Below, piece after piece: positions 1-7,230 of a stretch of 64,000 bases of DNA; positions within the stretch are counted from its first letter, which is position 1; the number at the start of each line of letters is the position of its first letter. The notes beneath the pieces are model-generated. The model searched no databases and was not told where the DNA came from. It was given only the letters and a program-made list of their open reading frames with translations. The position numbers and the translations under genes are program-made. The DNA is from Pseudomonas sp. LFM046 (GTDB taxonomy: Bacteria > Pseudomonadota > Gammaproteobacteria > Pseudomonadales > Pseudomonadaceae). The DNA lies in contig NZ_JYKO02000001.1 of assembly GCF_000949385.2 (NCBI RefSeq), positions 310,001-374,000 of the forward strand, read 5' to 3'.

Positions 1-597
1 CTGAGCCTGGGTGGTCCCGCCCTGGAGCTGCTGCGCCGGGAGCCGGTGGACCTGGTGATCCTCGATGTGGGGTTGCCGGACACCAGCGGCTTCGAGCTGT
101 GCAAGGCGTTGCGGCGCTTCTCCGAGGTGCCGGTGCTCTTCCTCACCGCGCGCAATGCCGAGATCGACCGGGTCGTGGGACTGGAAATCGGCGCCGACGA
201 CTATGTGGTGAAACCCTTCAGCCCGCGGGAAGTGGCGGCGCGGGTAAGGGCCATCCTCAAGCGCACCGCTCCCCGCGAGCCGGCCCCGGCGGCTGCCGCC
301 AACGGCCCGTTCCAGGTGGACGGGGAGCGCGTGCGCATCCACTACCACGGCCAGCCCCTGGGCTTGACCCGCCACGAGTTCCGCCTGCTGCAGACGCTGC
401 TGGCGCAGCCGGAGCGGGTGTTCAGCCGCGAACAGTTGCTGGATGCCCTGGGGGTGGCCGCCGACGCGGGCTACGAGCGCAATATCGACAGCCACATCAA
501 GAGCCTGCGGGCCAAGCTGCGCCAGGTCGCGCCCGCCGCCGAAGCCATCCAGACCCACCGGGGCCTGGGTTACAGCTACTCGCCGGGCCACGCCTGA
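1..597 (+). CDS. creB: CreB response regulator (5' end outside window)
   Basis: This is the C-terminal 198 residues of an OmpR-family response regulator; the reading frame is open from base 1, so the start lies upstream of the window. The receiver part shows the phospho-acceptor Asp in VILDVGLP, the conserved Thr in LFLTARN and the Lys in YVVKPFSP. A winged-helix DNA-binding domain follows (LTRHEFRLLQTLL, then SHIKSLRAKLRQ). Its stop codon overlaps the creC start by one base (TGATG), the usual coupled arrangement of this pair. In Pseudomonas CreBC responds to inhibition of low-molecular-mass penicillin-binding proteins and influences beta-lactam response and biofilm traits (family knowledge). 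The call rests on synteny with creC and creD as well as on the domains. Confidence 0.93.
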   Translation: MSLGGPALELLRREPVDLVILDVGLPDTSGFELCKALRRFSEVPVLFLTARNAEIDRVVGLEIGADDYVVKPFSPREVAARVRAILKRTAPREPAPAAAANGPFQVDGERVRIHYHGQPLGLTRHEFRLLQTLLAQPERVFSREQLLDALGVAADAGYERNIDSHIKSLRAKLRQVAPAAEAIQTHRGLGYSYSPGHA

Positions 598-2027
598 TGC
601 CACTGGGCATACGCATCTTCCTGGTCTACTTCCTCTTCGTCGGGCTGGCCGGCTGGTTCGTGCTCAGCACCGTGATGGACGAGATTCGTCCCGGCGTGCG
701 CCAGTCCACCGAGGAGACCCTGGTGGACACCGCCAACCTGCTCGCGGAAATCCTGCGCGACGAGGTGCGCAACGGCACCCTCGACCAGGGCCGCCTGCCC
801 GAGCTGCTCAAGGCCTACGGCCAGCGCCAGCCGGGGGCGGAGATCTGGGGCGTGCGCAAGACCCAGGTCAACCACCGCATCTACGTCACCGATGACAAAG
901 GCGTGGTGTTGCTGGATTCCAGCGGCGCGGCGGTGGGCCAGGACTACTCCCGCTGGAACGACGTCTACCGCACCCTGCGCGGCCAGTATGGCGCCCGCTC
1001 CTCCCGCGAGAACCCGGACGACCCGGACTCCTCGGTCATGTACGTGGCCGCGCCGATCAAGGATGGCGCGCGGATCATCGGCGTCGTGTCCGTCTCCAAA
1101 CCCAATGCTTCGCTGCAGCCCTACATCGAGCGCTCCCAGGCGCGCCTGGCCTGGCTCGGCGCCGGCTTGATCGGCCTCGGCCTGCTGGTCGGGGGCGCGC
1201 TGTCCTGGTGGCTCAGCCGCTCCCTGCGGCGCCTGCGGAACTACGCCCAGGCGGTGAGCGAGGGCCAGCGCGCAGAGCTGCCGGACATGAGCGGTGGTGA
1301 ATTGCGCCAGTTGGCCGCCGCCGTCGAGCGCATGCGTACCCAGCTGGAGGGCAAGGCCTACGTCGAGCGCTATGTGCACACCCTGACCCACGAACTGAAG
1401 AGCCCCCTGGCCGCCATCCGGGGTGCCGCCGAACTGCTGGAGGGGGAGATGCCCGCGGAGCAGCGCCAGCGCTTCGTGGCCAATATCGGCAACGAGGGCG
1501 CACGGTTGCAGCAGCTGATCGAACGCCTGCTCAACCTGGCCCAGGTGGAACAGCGCCAGGGGCTGGAAGAACGGGTGCCGGTACCGCTGCGGGAGCTGGT
1601 CGAGGAATTGTTGCAGGCCCAGGCGGCGCGGATCGAGGCGGCCGGGCTCGACGTGGATAACCGGATCGCACCGGCGTTGTGCGCCTTCGGCGAGCGTTTC
1701 CTGCTCCGCCAAGCGCTGGCCAACCTGCTGGACAACGCCCTGGACTTCACGCCGTCGGGCGGCCTGCTGCGGCTGGAGGCGGAGCGCCAGGGCACCTGGC
1801 TGGAACTGCGTCTGTTCAACCAGGGCGAGCTGATTCCCGAGTTCGCCCTGCCGCGCCTCACCGAGCGTTTCTACTCCCTGCCGCGCCCCGCAACGGGGCG
1901 CAAGAGCACCGGGCTCGGCCTCAATTTCGTGCAGGAAGTGGCCGGGCTCCACGGCGGCGAGTTGCAGGTGGCAAATCGCGAGGGCGGGGTGGAAGCCTGC
2001 CTGCGACTTCCCTTCGTCGCGGATTGA
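597..2027 (+). CDS. creC: CreC sensor histidine kinase
   Basis: This 476-residue inner-membrane histidine kinase is the partner of CreB. The start is the ATG overlapping the creB stop. There is a membrane segment at about residues 7-27, a periplasmic sensor region to about 182, a second membrane segment at about 185-205 and a HAMP-like linker. The dimerisation/phosphoacceptor box has His265 in THELKSPLAAIRG. The ATPase domain shows the N box NLLDNALDFTP and the G2 box STGLGLNFVQE. Length matches CreC of enteric bacteria and pseudomonads. No creA lies nearby. The next gene on the strand is a CBS-domain gene rather than creD. Confidence 0.93.
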   Translation: MPLGIRIFLVYFLFVGLAGWFVLSTVMDEIRPGVRQSTEETLVDTANLLAEILRDEVRNGTLDQGRLPELLKAYGQRQPGAEIWGVRKTQVNHRIYVTDDKGVVLLDSSGAAVGQDYSRWNDVYRTLRGQYGARSSRENPDDPDSSVMYVAAPIKDGARIIGVVSVSKPNASLQPYIERSQARLAWLGAGLIGLGLLVGGALSWWLSRSLRRLRNYAQAVSEGQRAELPDMSGGELRQLAAAVERMRTQLEGKAYVERYVHTLTHELKSPLAAIRGAAELLEGEMPAEQRQRFVANIGNEGARLQQLIERLLNLAQVEQRQGLEERVPVPLRELVEELLQAQAARIEAAGLDVDNRIAPALCAFGERFLLRQALANLLDNALDFTPSGGLLRLEAERQGTWLELRLFNQGELIPEFALPRLTERFYSLPRPATGRKSTGLGLNFVQEVAGLHGGELQVANREGGVEACLRLPFVAD

Positions 2028-2213
2028 TATGCGGCCGCCGCCCGGCGACGCTGGCGCGATCCCCCATCGGCTATAAATTGACCAGGACGGCGCTCGGACT
2101 TTCGAGGGGCGTCGCCCGCTTGTAACCCGATTCTGGCTTGATTCTTGATGCGGCTCTGATGCAAAGCGCCGAGCTTCGACTACAAGAAACACAGGCCCCT
2201 CAGGAGCTGCCGG

Positions 2214-2648
2214 ATGAAAACAGTCGCCGAGATTCTCAGAGCCAAGTCCCATACCCACCTGTTCAGCGTCGAACCCACCACCACGGTGCTGGAAGCCGCG
2301 CACCTGATGGCCGAGAAGGACATCGGCGCGCTGGTGGTACTGAAGGCGGGCGAACTGGTGGGCATCGTCACCGAGCGCGACTTCGTGCGCCGCGTCGCCG
2401 CGATGGAGCGCTCCGCCTATGCCACCACGATCGAAGAAGTGATGACCTCCAACCTCTTCGTCGTGACCCCGCGGGACAGCAACCAGTACTGCATGCAGCT
2501 GATGACCGAAAAGAACCTGCGCCACCTGCCGGTGCTGGAAAACGGCAAGCTGGTGGGCCTGCTCTCCATCCGCGACCTGGTGCGGGACATCACCGCCGAG
2601 CAGGAGAGCCTGATCCATCATCTGGAGCAGTACATTCGCGGGGCGTAG
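2214..2648 (+). CDS. Two-CBS-domain protein
   Basis: This 144-residue cytoplasmic protein consists of little more than a CBS pair, at about residues 10-65 and 75-132. Typical CBS motifs are visible: DIGALVVLKAGELVGIVTERDF in the first repeat and LRHLPVLENGKLVGLLSIRDLV in the second. CBS pairs bind adenosyl nucleotides and stand-alone versions are usually energy or redox sensors, but no ligand can be read from the sequence. It lies between creC and creD on the same strand, with 186 bases before it and a palindromic repeat after it, so it is probably its own transcription unit. A ribosome site (AGGAG) precedes the ATG. Confidence 0.85.
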   Translation: MKTVAEILRAKSHTHLFSVEPTTTVLEAAHLMAEKDIGALVVLKAGELVGIVTERDFVRRVAAMERSAYATTIEEVMTSNLFVVTPRDSNQYCMQLMTEKNLRHLPVLENGKLVGLLSIRDLVRDITAEQESLIHHLEQYIRGA

Positions 2649-2672
2649 TTCTCCACAGGCGACCAAAAACGT

Positions 2673-2768
2673 GTACGGGCGAATTCATTCGCCAAGGGCG
2701 GCGCAGCCGCCCCGACAAGACCGCTAGGCAGACCTTCGGTCTGCTTGGCGAATGAATTCGCCCCTACA
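2673..2768. repeat. REP-type inverted repeat
   Basis: Two arms related to GGGGCGAATTCATTCGCC face each other across about 45 bases, with inner GC-rich hairpins. This is the most common intergenic repeat of the window; related copies lie near 14653, 52286, 52489, 61013 and 62762. It sits between the CBS gene and creD. Confidence 0.85.
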
Positions 2769-2887
2769 GAAGCACGGCGAATCCGACCTGGACCGCCACC
2801 CAATCCCCACACAGTCTCCACACTTCCCCCATATGCCCACCCCACGGGCCGCCGAGACTCTCCCCACCCCACACAAGGAGAGTCGCC

Positions 2888-4237
2888 ATGACCCGTACCC
2901 TCGGCTTCAAACTGGGCATCATCGCCTTGCTGATGCTGCTTCTGATGATCCCCCTGACACTGATCAACGGCCTGATCGGCGAGCGCCAGGCGGCGCGCGA
3001 CGGTGTGCTGGCCAACATTGCCCGGAGCTCCAGCTACAGCCAGCGGATCACCGGGCCCATTCTGGTGGTGCCGTACAAGCGCACGGTGCGCGAGTGGAAA
3101 ACCTACGAGCAGACCGGCCAGCGCCACCTGGAAGAACGCGAGGTGAGCGGGCGCCTGTATTTCCTGCCCGAGCGCTTCAGCCTGGTGGGCAAGGTGGAGA
3201 CCGAACTGCGTGCCCGGGGCATCTACAAGGCGCGGCTGTACAAGAGCGACAGCCAGGTCAGCGGGCAGATCCTGGTGCCAGCCAACTACGGCATCAGTGA
3301 AGACCTGGCGGACTACCGCTTCGAAGCGCCCTTCCTGGCAGTGGGCATCAGCGATATCCGTGGCATCGGCAATGCCCTGAAGCTGCGCCTGAACGGCCAG
3401 TCCTTCGACTTCCAGCCGGGCAGCGGCGACCGCTTGCTGGAGGGTGGCGTACACGTGCGGCTGGCACCGCTGCAGGCCGGCGCGCCCCAGAGTCTGGACT
3501 TCGGCTTCGACCTCAAGCTGCAGGGCACCTCCAGCCTGAGCGTGACGCCGGTCGGCCGCGACTCACGTGTGGAGATGACCTCGCCCTGGCCGCATCCGAG
3601 CTTCATCGGCGAGTTCCTGCCCAGCGAACGGGAGATCAGCGCCCAGGGCTTCAAGGCGATCTGGCAGACCAGCTTCTTCGCCACCAACCTGCAGGAAGCG
3701 CTGTCCGACTGCGTCGGGGCGGGTGAGTGCAATAGCTTCAATTCCCGGGACTTCGGGGTGAGCTTCGTCGACCCGGTGGACCAGTACCTGAAGACCGACC
3801 GCGCCATCAAATACGCCCTGCTGTTCGTTGCCCTGACCTTCGCCGGCTTCTTCCTCGTTGAAGTGCTCAAGCGTCTGGTGGTGCACCCGGTGCAGTACGG
3901 CCTGGTGGGCCTGGCCCTGGCGTTCTTCTACCTGCTGCTGCTGTCGCTTTCCGAGCACCTGGAGTTTGCCCTGGCCTACGCCCTGTCGGCCTCGGCCTGC
4001 GTGGCCCTGGTGGGGTTCTACGTCAGCCATGTGCTGCACAGCTGGGTTCGTGGCGGTGGCTTCACCCTGGCGTTGGCCGCCCTCTACGGGATGCTCTACG
4101 GCCTGCTCAGCGCGGAGGACTACGCGTTACTGATGGGCTCGCTGCTGGTGTTCGGCCTGCTGGCCTGCGTCATGGTGCTGACCCGCAAGCTGGACTGGTA
4201 CGGCGTTGGCCGCGCCCAGCCGGCCACTGGTAACTGA
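2888..4237 (+). CDS. creD: CreD inner membrane protein
   Basis: This 449-residue membrane protein of the CreD family is the classical target of CreBC and is associated with cell-envelope integrity and beta-lactam tolerance. One membrane segment lies near the N-terminus (about 10-30, LGIIALLMLLLMIPLTL). A large periplasmic domain runs to about residue 305, and a cluster of about five or six membrane helices follows from about 307 to 440. The family signature LINGLIGERQAAR follows the first helix. The start is the ATG after ACACAAGGAG. No direct-repeat TTCAC element typical of enteric Cre boxes was seen in the 240 bases upstream. Confidence 0.92.
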   Translation: MTRTLGFKLGIIALLMLLLMIPLTLINGLIGERQAARDGVLANIARSSSYSQRITGPILVVPYKRTVREWKTYEQTGQRHLEEREVSGRLYFLPERFSLVGKVETELRARGIYKARLYKSDSQVSGQILVPANYGISEDLADYRFEAPFLAVGISDIRGIGNALKLRLNGQSFDFQPGSGDRLLEGGVHVRLAPLQAGAPQSLDFGFDLKLQGTSSLSVTPVGRDSRVEMTSPWPHPSFIGEFLPSEREISAQGFKAIWQTSFFATNLQEALSDCVGAGECNSFNSRDFGVSFVDPVDQYLKTDRAIKYALLFVALTFAGFFLVEVLKRLVVHPVQYGLVGLALAFFYLLLLSLSEHLEFALAYALSASACVALVGFYVSHVLHSWVRGGGFTLALAALYGMLYGLLSAEDYALLMGSLLVFGLLACVMVLTRKLDWYGVGRAQPATGN

Positions 4238-4249
4238 GGAGGAACGACC

Positions 4250-4567
4250 ATGCGCGTACTGATGCAATTCGGCTGCTGTTTCCTGCTCGGAATGGTGATC
4301 TCGGTGGTGGTGCTCGGGGGCCTGATGTTCGCCGGCGCCTTCGGCTTCATCGACCTCTGGATGTTCACCGGCAAGCCCTTGGCGGGCCTGGCCCTGTGGT
4401 TGCTGCCGGGCGGCTTCTGGCAGGGGCTGACGGGGGTCGTGGACGCCGCCCACAACCCGTCGGTGCGGTCCTTCCTCGAACTCTGTGCGGCCCTGGGGCA
4501 GGGCGCGCTGTTGCTGGCGACGGGCTTCTTCCGCCTCTGGTACCGGCGCGCGGGAGGTGTGGAATGA
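4250..4567 (+). CDS. Small membrane protein downstream of creD
   Basis: This 105-residue hydrophobic protein starts 12 bases after the creD stop with a good ribosome site (GAGGAACGACC then ATG), so it is almost certainly cotranscribed with creD. Three membrane-spanning stretches are visible: about 7-35, 44-58 and a weaker one around 80-95. No catalytic motif is recognisable. The position suggests an accessory role in the Cre envelope response, but that is inference from context only. Confidence 0.75.
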   Translation: MRVLMQFGCCFLLGMVISVVVLGGLMFAGAFGFIDLWMFTGKPLAGLALWLLPGGFWQGLTGVVDAAHNPSVRSFLELCAALGQGALLLATGFFRLWYRRAGGVE

Positions 4568-4671
4568 GGCTGGTGGGGTTGCGGGAGGATCAGGCGTGGG
4601 GCGGGAAGCTGGCGGCGGAGCTGGACAGGCTGTTCAGCGCCTGTCTGCCCCGCCCCCGGACGGGCCCGGGC

Positions 4672-5295
4672 TCAGTGCACCGGGGCCGTGGCCTGCAGCG
4701 AGGGCCGCTGGCAGGCGGTTGAGTACCAGGCCGCCAGCTTCGGGCAGTCGCGGCGCCAGTTGAGGTCGGGCATGCGGAAGTCCAGGTAGCCCAGGGCGCA
4801 GGCGGCGCTGATGGCGGCCACGTCGAAGCGGTCGCCCAGCTCGTCGGCGGATTGCTCGAAGGCTTCCAGGGCGCGGTCGATCTTGCTGCACTGGCCCAGC
4901 ACCCAGTCGTCCCAGCGCTTGTCCTCGGGACGCAGGAAGGTCTCGTAGCGCACCAGGATGGCGGCATCCAGCACCGCGTCGGCCAGGGAGGCCAGGGTCA
5001 GGCGCCGCCAGCGTGTCGCGCCGTCGCGGGGGATCAGCGGCTCGCCGCTGTGCTGGTGGTCGAAGAAATCGAGAATCACCCGGCTGTCGTGCAGCACGCT
5101 GCCGTCGGCCAGGAGCAGCGCCGGGATCTTGCCGGCGGGGTTGTGCTCGTTGACCTCGGCGCTGGGGTTCAGCGGGGTCAGGGTGACGCCGTGGAGCGCC
5201 ACCGAATTCAGCTGCCCGGTTTCGTGGAGCAGCACCATGACCTTGCGGACGTAGGGTGAGGTGGGGGAGTGGTAGAGGGTCAGGCTGGCGCTCAT
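4672..5295 (-). CDS. Glutathione S-transferase family protein
   Basis: This 207-residue cytosolic protein has the GST layout. An N-terminal thioredoxin-like domain (LTLYHSPTSPYVRKVMVLLHETG) carries Ser/Tyr residues at the usual catalytic position. The glutathione-binding cis-Pro region is NPAGKIPALLLADGSVLHDSRVILDFFD, and the C-terminal part is all-helical. The SPYVRKV motif is shared with stringent-starvation and GST-like bacterial proteins of this subfamily. Substrate is unknown. The gene stands alone between creD and the beta-propeller gene. Confidence 0.88.
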   Translation of the reverse strand: MSASLTLYHSPTSPYVRKVMVLLHETGQLNSVALHGVTLTPLNPSAEVNEHNPAGKIPALLLADGSVLHDSRVILDFFDHQHSGEPLIPRDGATRWRRLTLASLADAVLDAAILVRYETFLRPEDKRWDDWVLGQCSKIDRALEAFEQSADELGDRFDVAAISAACALGYLDFRMPDLNWRRDCPKLAAWYSTACQRPSLQATAPVH

Positions 5296-5360
5296 GCGAA
5301 GTCCTCGGCGTCTGCAGCGGTGTTAATGAGAAAGTTATACCGCATTGGATTGCCGACGGG

Positions 5361-5467
5361 CATGCAGGAGCGATTTCAATCGCCAGGCAGGGCGAACGGC
5401 GCCCTTGGCAAATTGACTCGCCTCCACAGAGTCGGAGGCGTCGCTGCAGGAGCGAGCTCGCTCCTGC
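5361..5467. repeat. Palindromic repeat cluster
   Basis: A degenerate REP-type pair (arms around CGATTTCAATCGCC and TTGGCAAATTGACTCGCC) is followed by a perfect 22-base palindrome at 5446-5467 whose half is GCAGGAGCGAG. It fills the space between two minus-strand genes. Confidence 0.7.
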
Positions 5468-5489
5468 ACCACAGGTGGGTTCGTGACGT

Positions 5490-6440
5490 TCAGTACCTGA
5501 TCATCACCAGCCGATCCTGGGCCGACTCGGCACCCCAGACTTCGCCGGTGCGGCCCGACAGTTGGGTGACGCGGGCGTTGGGGCGGTCGCTGGGGAAGCT
5601 GGCGAACAAGTGGCTGAACGGGTTGAAGCGCAGGATGGCGTTGGCGCGGAAGTCGCTCAGCCAGACCCTCTCCTGCTCGTCCACGTAGAGCGCCTGGGCG
5701 TCCGCATTGCCACCGGGGATGCTCCAGCTGCTCCAGGTTTCCCCCAGCGGGTCGAAGCGGCCCAGGCGGCCGCTGCCGGCTTCGCTGACCCAGAGGGTGC
5801 CGCGGGAATCGCTCCAGATCAGGCGCGGACCGGTGCTGGCGGCTGGCATGTCTACCACCGTGGCGCGGCCGTTGGCCGGGTCGACACGGGCGATATGGCG
5901 GGCCTTCTGGTTGGCGTACCAGACCTCGCCGCTGGGCGTCACCGTGATGCCCTCAGGGCCGGCGCCACCCGGTGCGGGCCAGACCTCCAGGCTGCCGCTG
6001 GCCGGCTTGAAGCGGCCGATGAAGCCCTGCTGGCCGGTAAACCAGAGGTCGCCATTGCGGTCCAGGGCCAGGCCGTGCAGGCCGGTATCGGGCGCCGTGC
6101 CCTTGAGGGGGAAGGTGCGCACCGCGAGGTCCACCGGGTCGACCCGGACCAGGGCGTCCAGGCCGGGATCGGTGATCCAGGCGACGCCCTCCTGGTCCAC
6201 CACCAGGGCACGTGGGGAGGAGCCCACGCCGAGAGGGATCAGCTGGGACTGGCCACTCATGGGGTCGAGCAGGCCCACGGCGCCCGGGCGCGGGGCGGTG
6301 AACCACACACGTCCGTCGGTGGCCGGCGCCACGTCGCGCGGGCCGGCGCCGGTCGGTACCGGGTAATAGGTGACATCGGCTGCTGTGGCCGTCCCGCAGA
6401 GCAGGGCGGCGCACAGGGCGAGGGCGATTGGACGGACCAT
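5490..6440 (-). CDS. Periplasmic Vgb/streptogramin-lyase-like beta-propeller
   Basis: This 316-residue protein has a clear signal peptide (residues 1-20, cleavage after TATA). It then has six or so repeats of about 42 residues with the pattern of virginiamycin B lyase propellers, for example DVAPATDGRVWFTAPRPGAVGLLDP, GLALDRNGDLWFTGQQGFIGRFKP and ITVTPSGEVWYANQKARHIARVDP. The fold is well supported; lyase activity is not, because exported homologues in proteobacteria have unknown substrates. It is transcribed alone, and 85 bases separate it from the exonuclease gene upstream on the same strand. Confidence 0.82.
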   Translation of the reverse strand: MVRPIALALCAALLCGTATAADVTYYPVPTGAGPRDVAPATDGRVWFTAPRPGAVGLLDPMSGQSQLIPLGVGSSPRALVVDQEGVAWITDPGLDALVRVDPVDLAVRTFPLKGTAPDTGLHGLALDRNGDLWFTGQQGFIGRFKPASGSLEVWPAPGGAGPEGITVTPSGEVWYANQKARHIARVDPANGRATVVDMPAASTGPRLIWSDSRGTLWVSEAGSGRLGRFDPLGETWSSWSIPGGNADAQALYVDEQERVWLSDFRANAILRFNPFSHLFASFPSDRPNARVTQLSGRTGEVWGAESAQDRLVMIRY

Positions 6441-6525
6441 GGGAAAACCTCCGCGTCCCTGGGGTGTTCCTCAATCGACGCGGCAGAGGGGGAGGGGTTC
6501 GACGGAGCCGCCGAGTGGTGTGGGT

Positions 6526-7230
6526 TCAGAGGGCGGGGGCGTGCTGCCGGCGCTGCCAGCGTGCCAGCGCCGAGGCCAGGGCTGCGGGGCTTTCCAGGCC
6601 CTGGCGGCGGGCGCGGCTGAACAGGATCAAGGCGATTTCGGCGGTGACCAGGGCGTCGGCACTGGCGTTGTGGCGCTGCAGGACCTGCAGGCCGAAGTAC
6701 TCGACCCACTCGTCCAGGCCGCCATTGCGGATGCCGGCCTCGGGGCAGAGCATCGGCGCCAGTTCGGCGACGTCGAGGAAGCAATGGCGCAGGCGATGGT
6801 CGAGGTCCTGCTTGAGGGCGCGGCTCAGCATGCGCTGGTCGAAGGTGGCGTGGAAGGCCAGCAGCGGACTGTCGCCGAGGAACTCCATGAAGCCCTGCAG
6901 GGCTTCCGCCGGTTCCACCCCCGCGGCGAGCTCGCTGGGGGCGATGCCGTGGATCAGCACGCTGGCGTTGAGTTTGCCGGTGTCGCGCTGGAGGGTGCAT
7001 TCGAACTGACTGCCGAGGTCGATGGCACCGTCGTGGATGCTCACCGCGCCGATGGACAGCACCAGGTCACGGCTCATGTTCAGGCCACTGGTTTCCAGGT
7101 CCAGCACGACGAAGCGCTGCTCGCGCAGGGGGCGATCGTCCAGCGGCCGGGGATCGGGCAGGCGCTCGCGTCGGGCGGCGAGGTCCGGGTCGAGAGGTAT
7201 GCGGCGGGTGAACCAGGGGAAACCGTTCAT
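6526..7230 (-). CDS. DEDDh 3'-5' exonuclease (DNA polymerase III epsilon-like)
   Basis: This 234-residue exonuclease has Exo I (Asp and Glu in VVLDLETSGLN), Exo II (Asp in AFHATFDQRML) and Exo III of the DEDDh type (His and Asp in RHNASADALVTAEI). The ATG at 7230 overlaps the stop of the upstream DUF294 gene by four bases (ATGA), so the two are translationally coupled. The frame stays open further upstream, but that part is out-of-frame sequence of the neighbour and was excluded. In P. aeruginosa I recall the same pair next to the acetate permease gene (from memory). Its nucleic-acid substrate is unknown. Confidence 0.9.
   Translation of the reverse strand: MNGFPWFTRRIPLDPDLAARRERLPDPRPLDDRPLREQRFVVLDLETSGLNMSRDLVLSIGAVSIHDGAIDLGSQFECTLQRDTGKLNASVLIHGIAPSELAAGVEPAEALQGFMEFLGDSPLLAFHATFDQRMLSRALKQDLDHRLRHCFLDVAELAPMLCPEAGIRNGGLDEWVEYFGLQVLQRHNASADALVTAEIALILFSRARRQGLESPAALASALARWQRRQHAPAL

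Noticed and set aside
4560-4765. Short plus-strand frames after the small membrane protein gene
   Set aside because: They overlap the end of the glutathione transferase gene on the other strand and have no ribosome site or family-like sequence.
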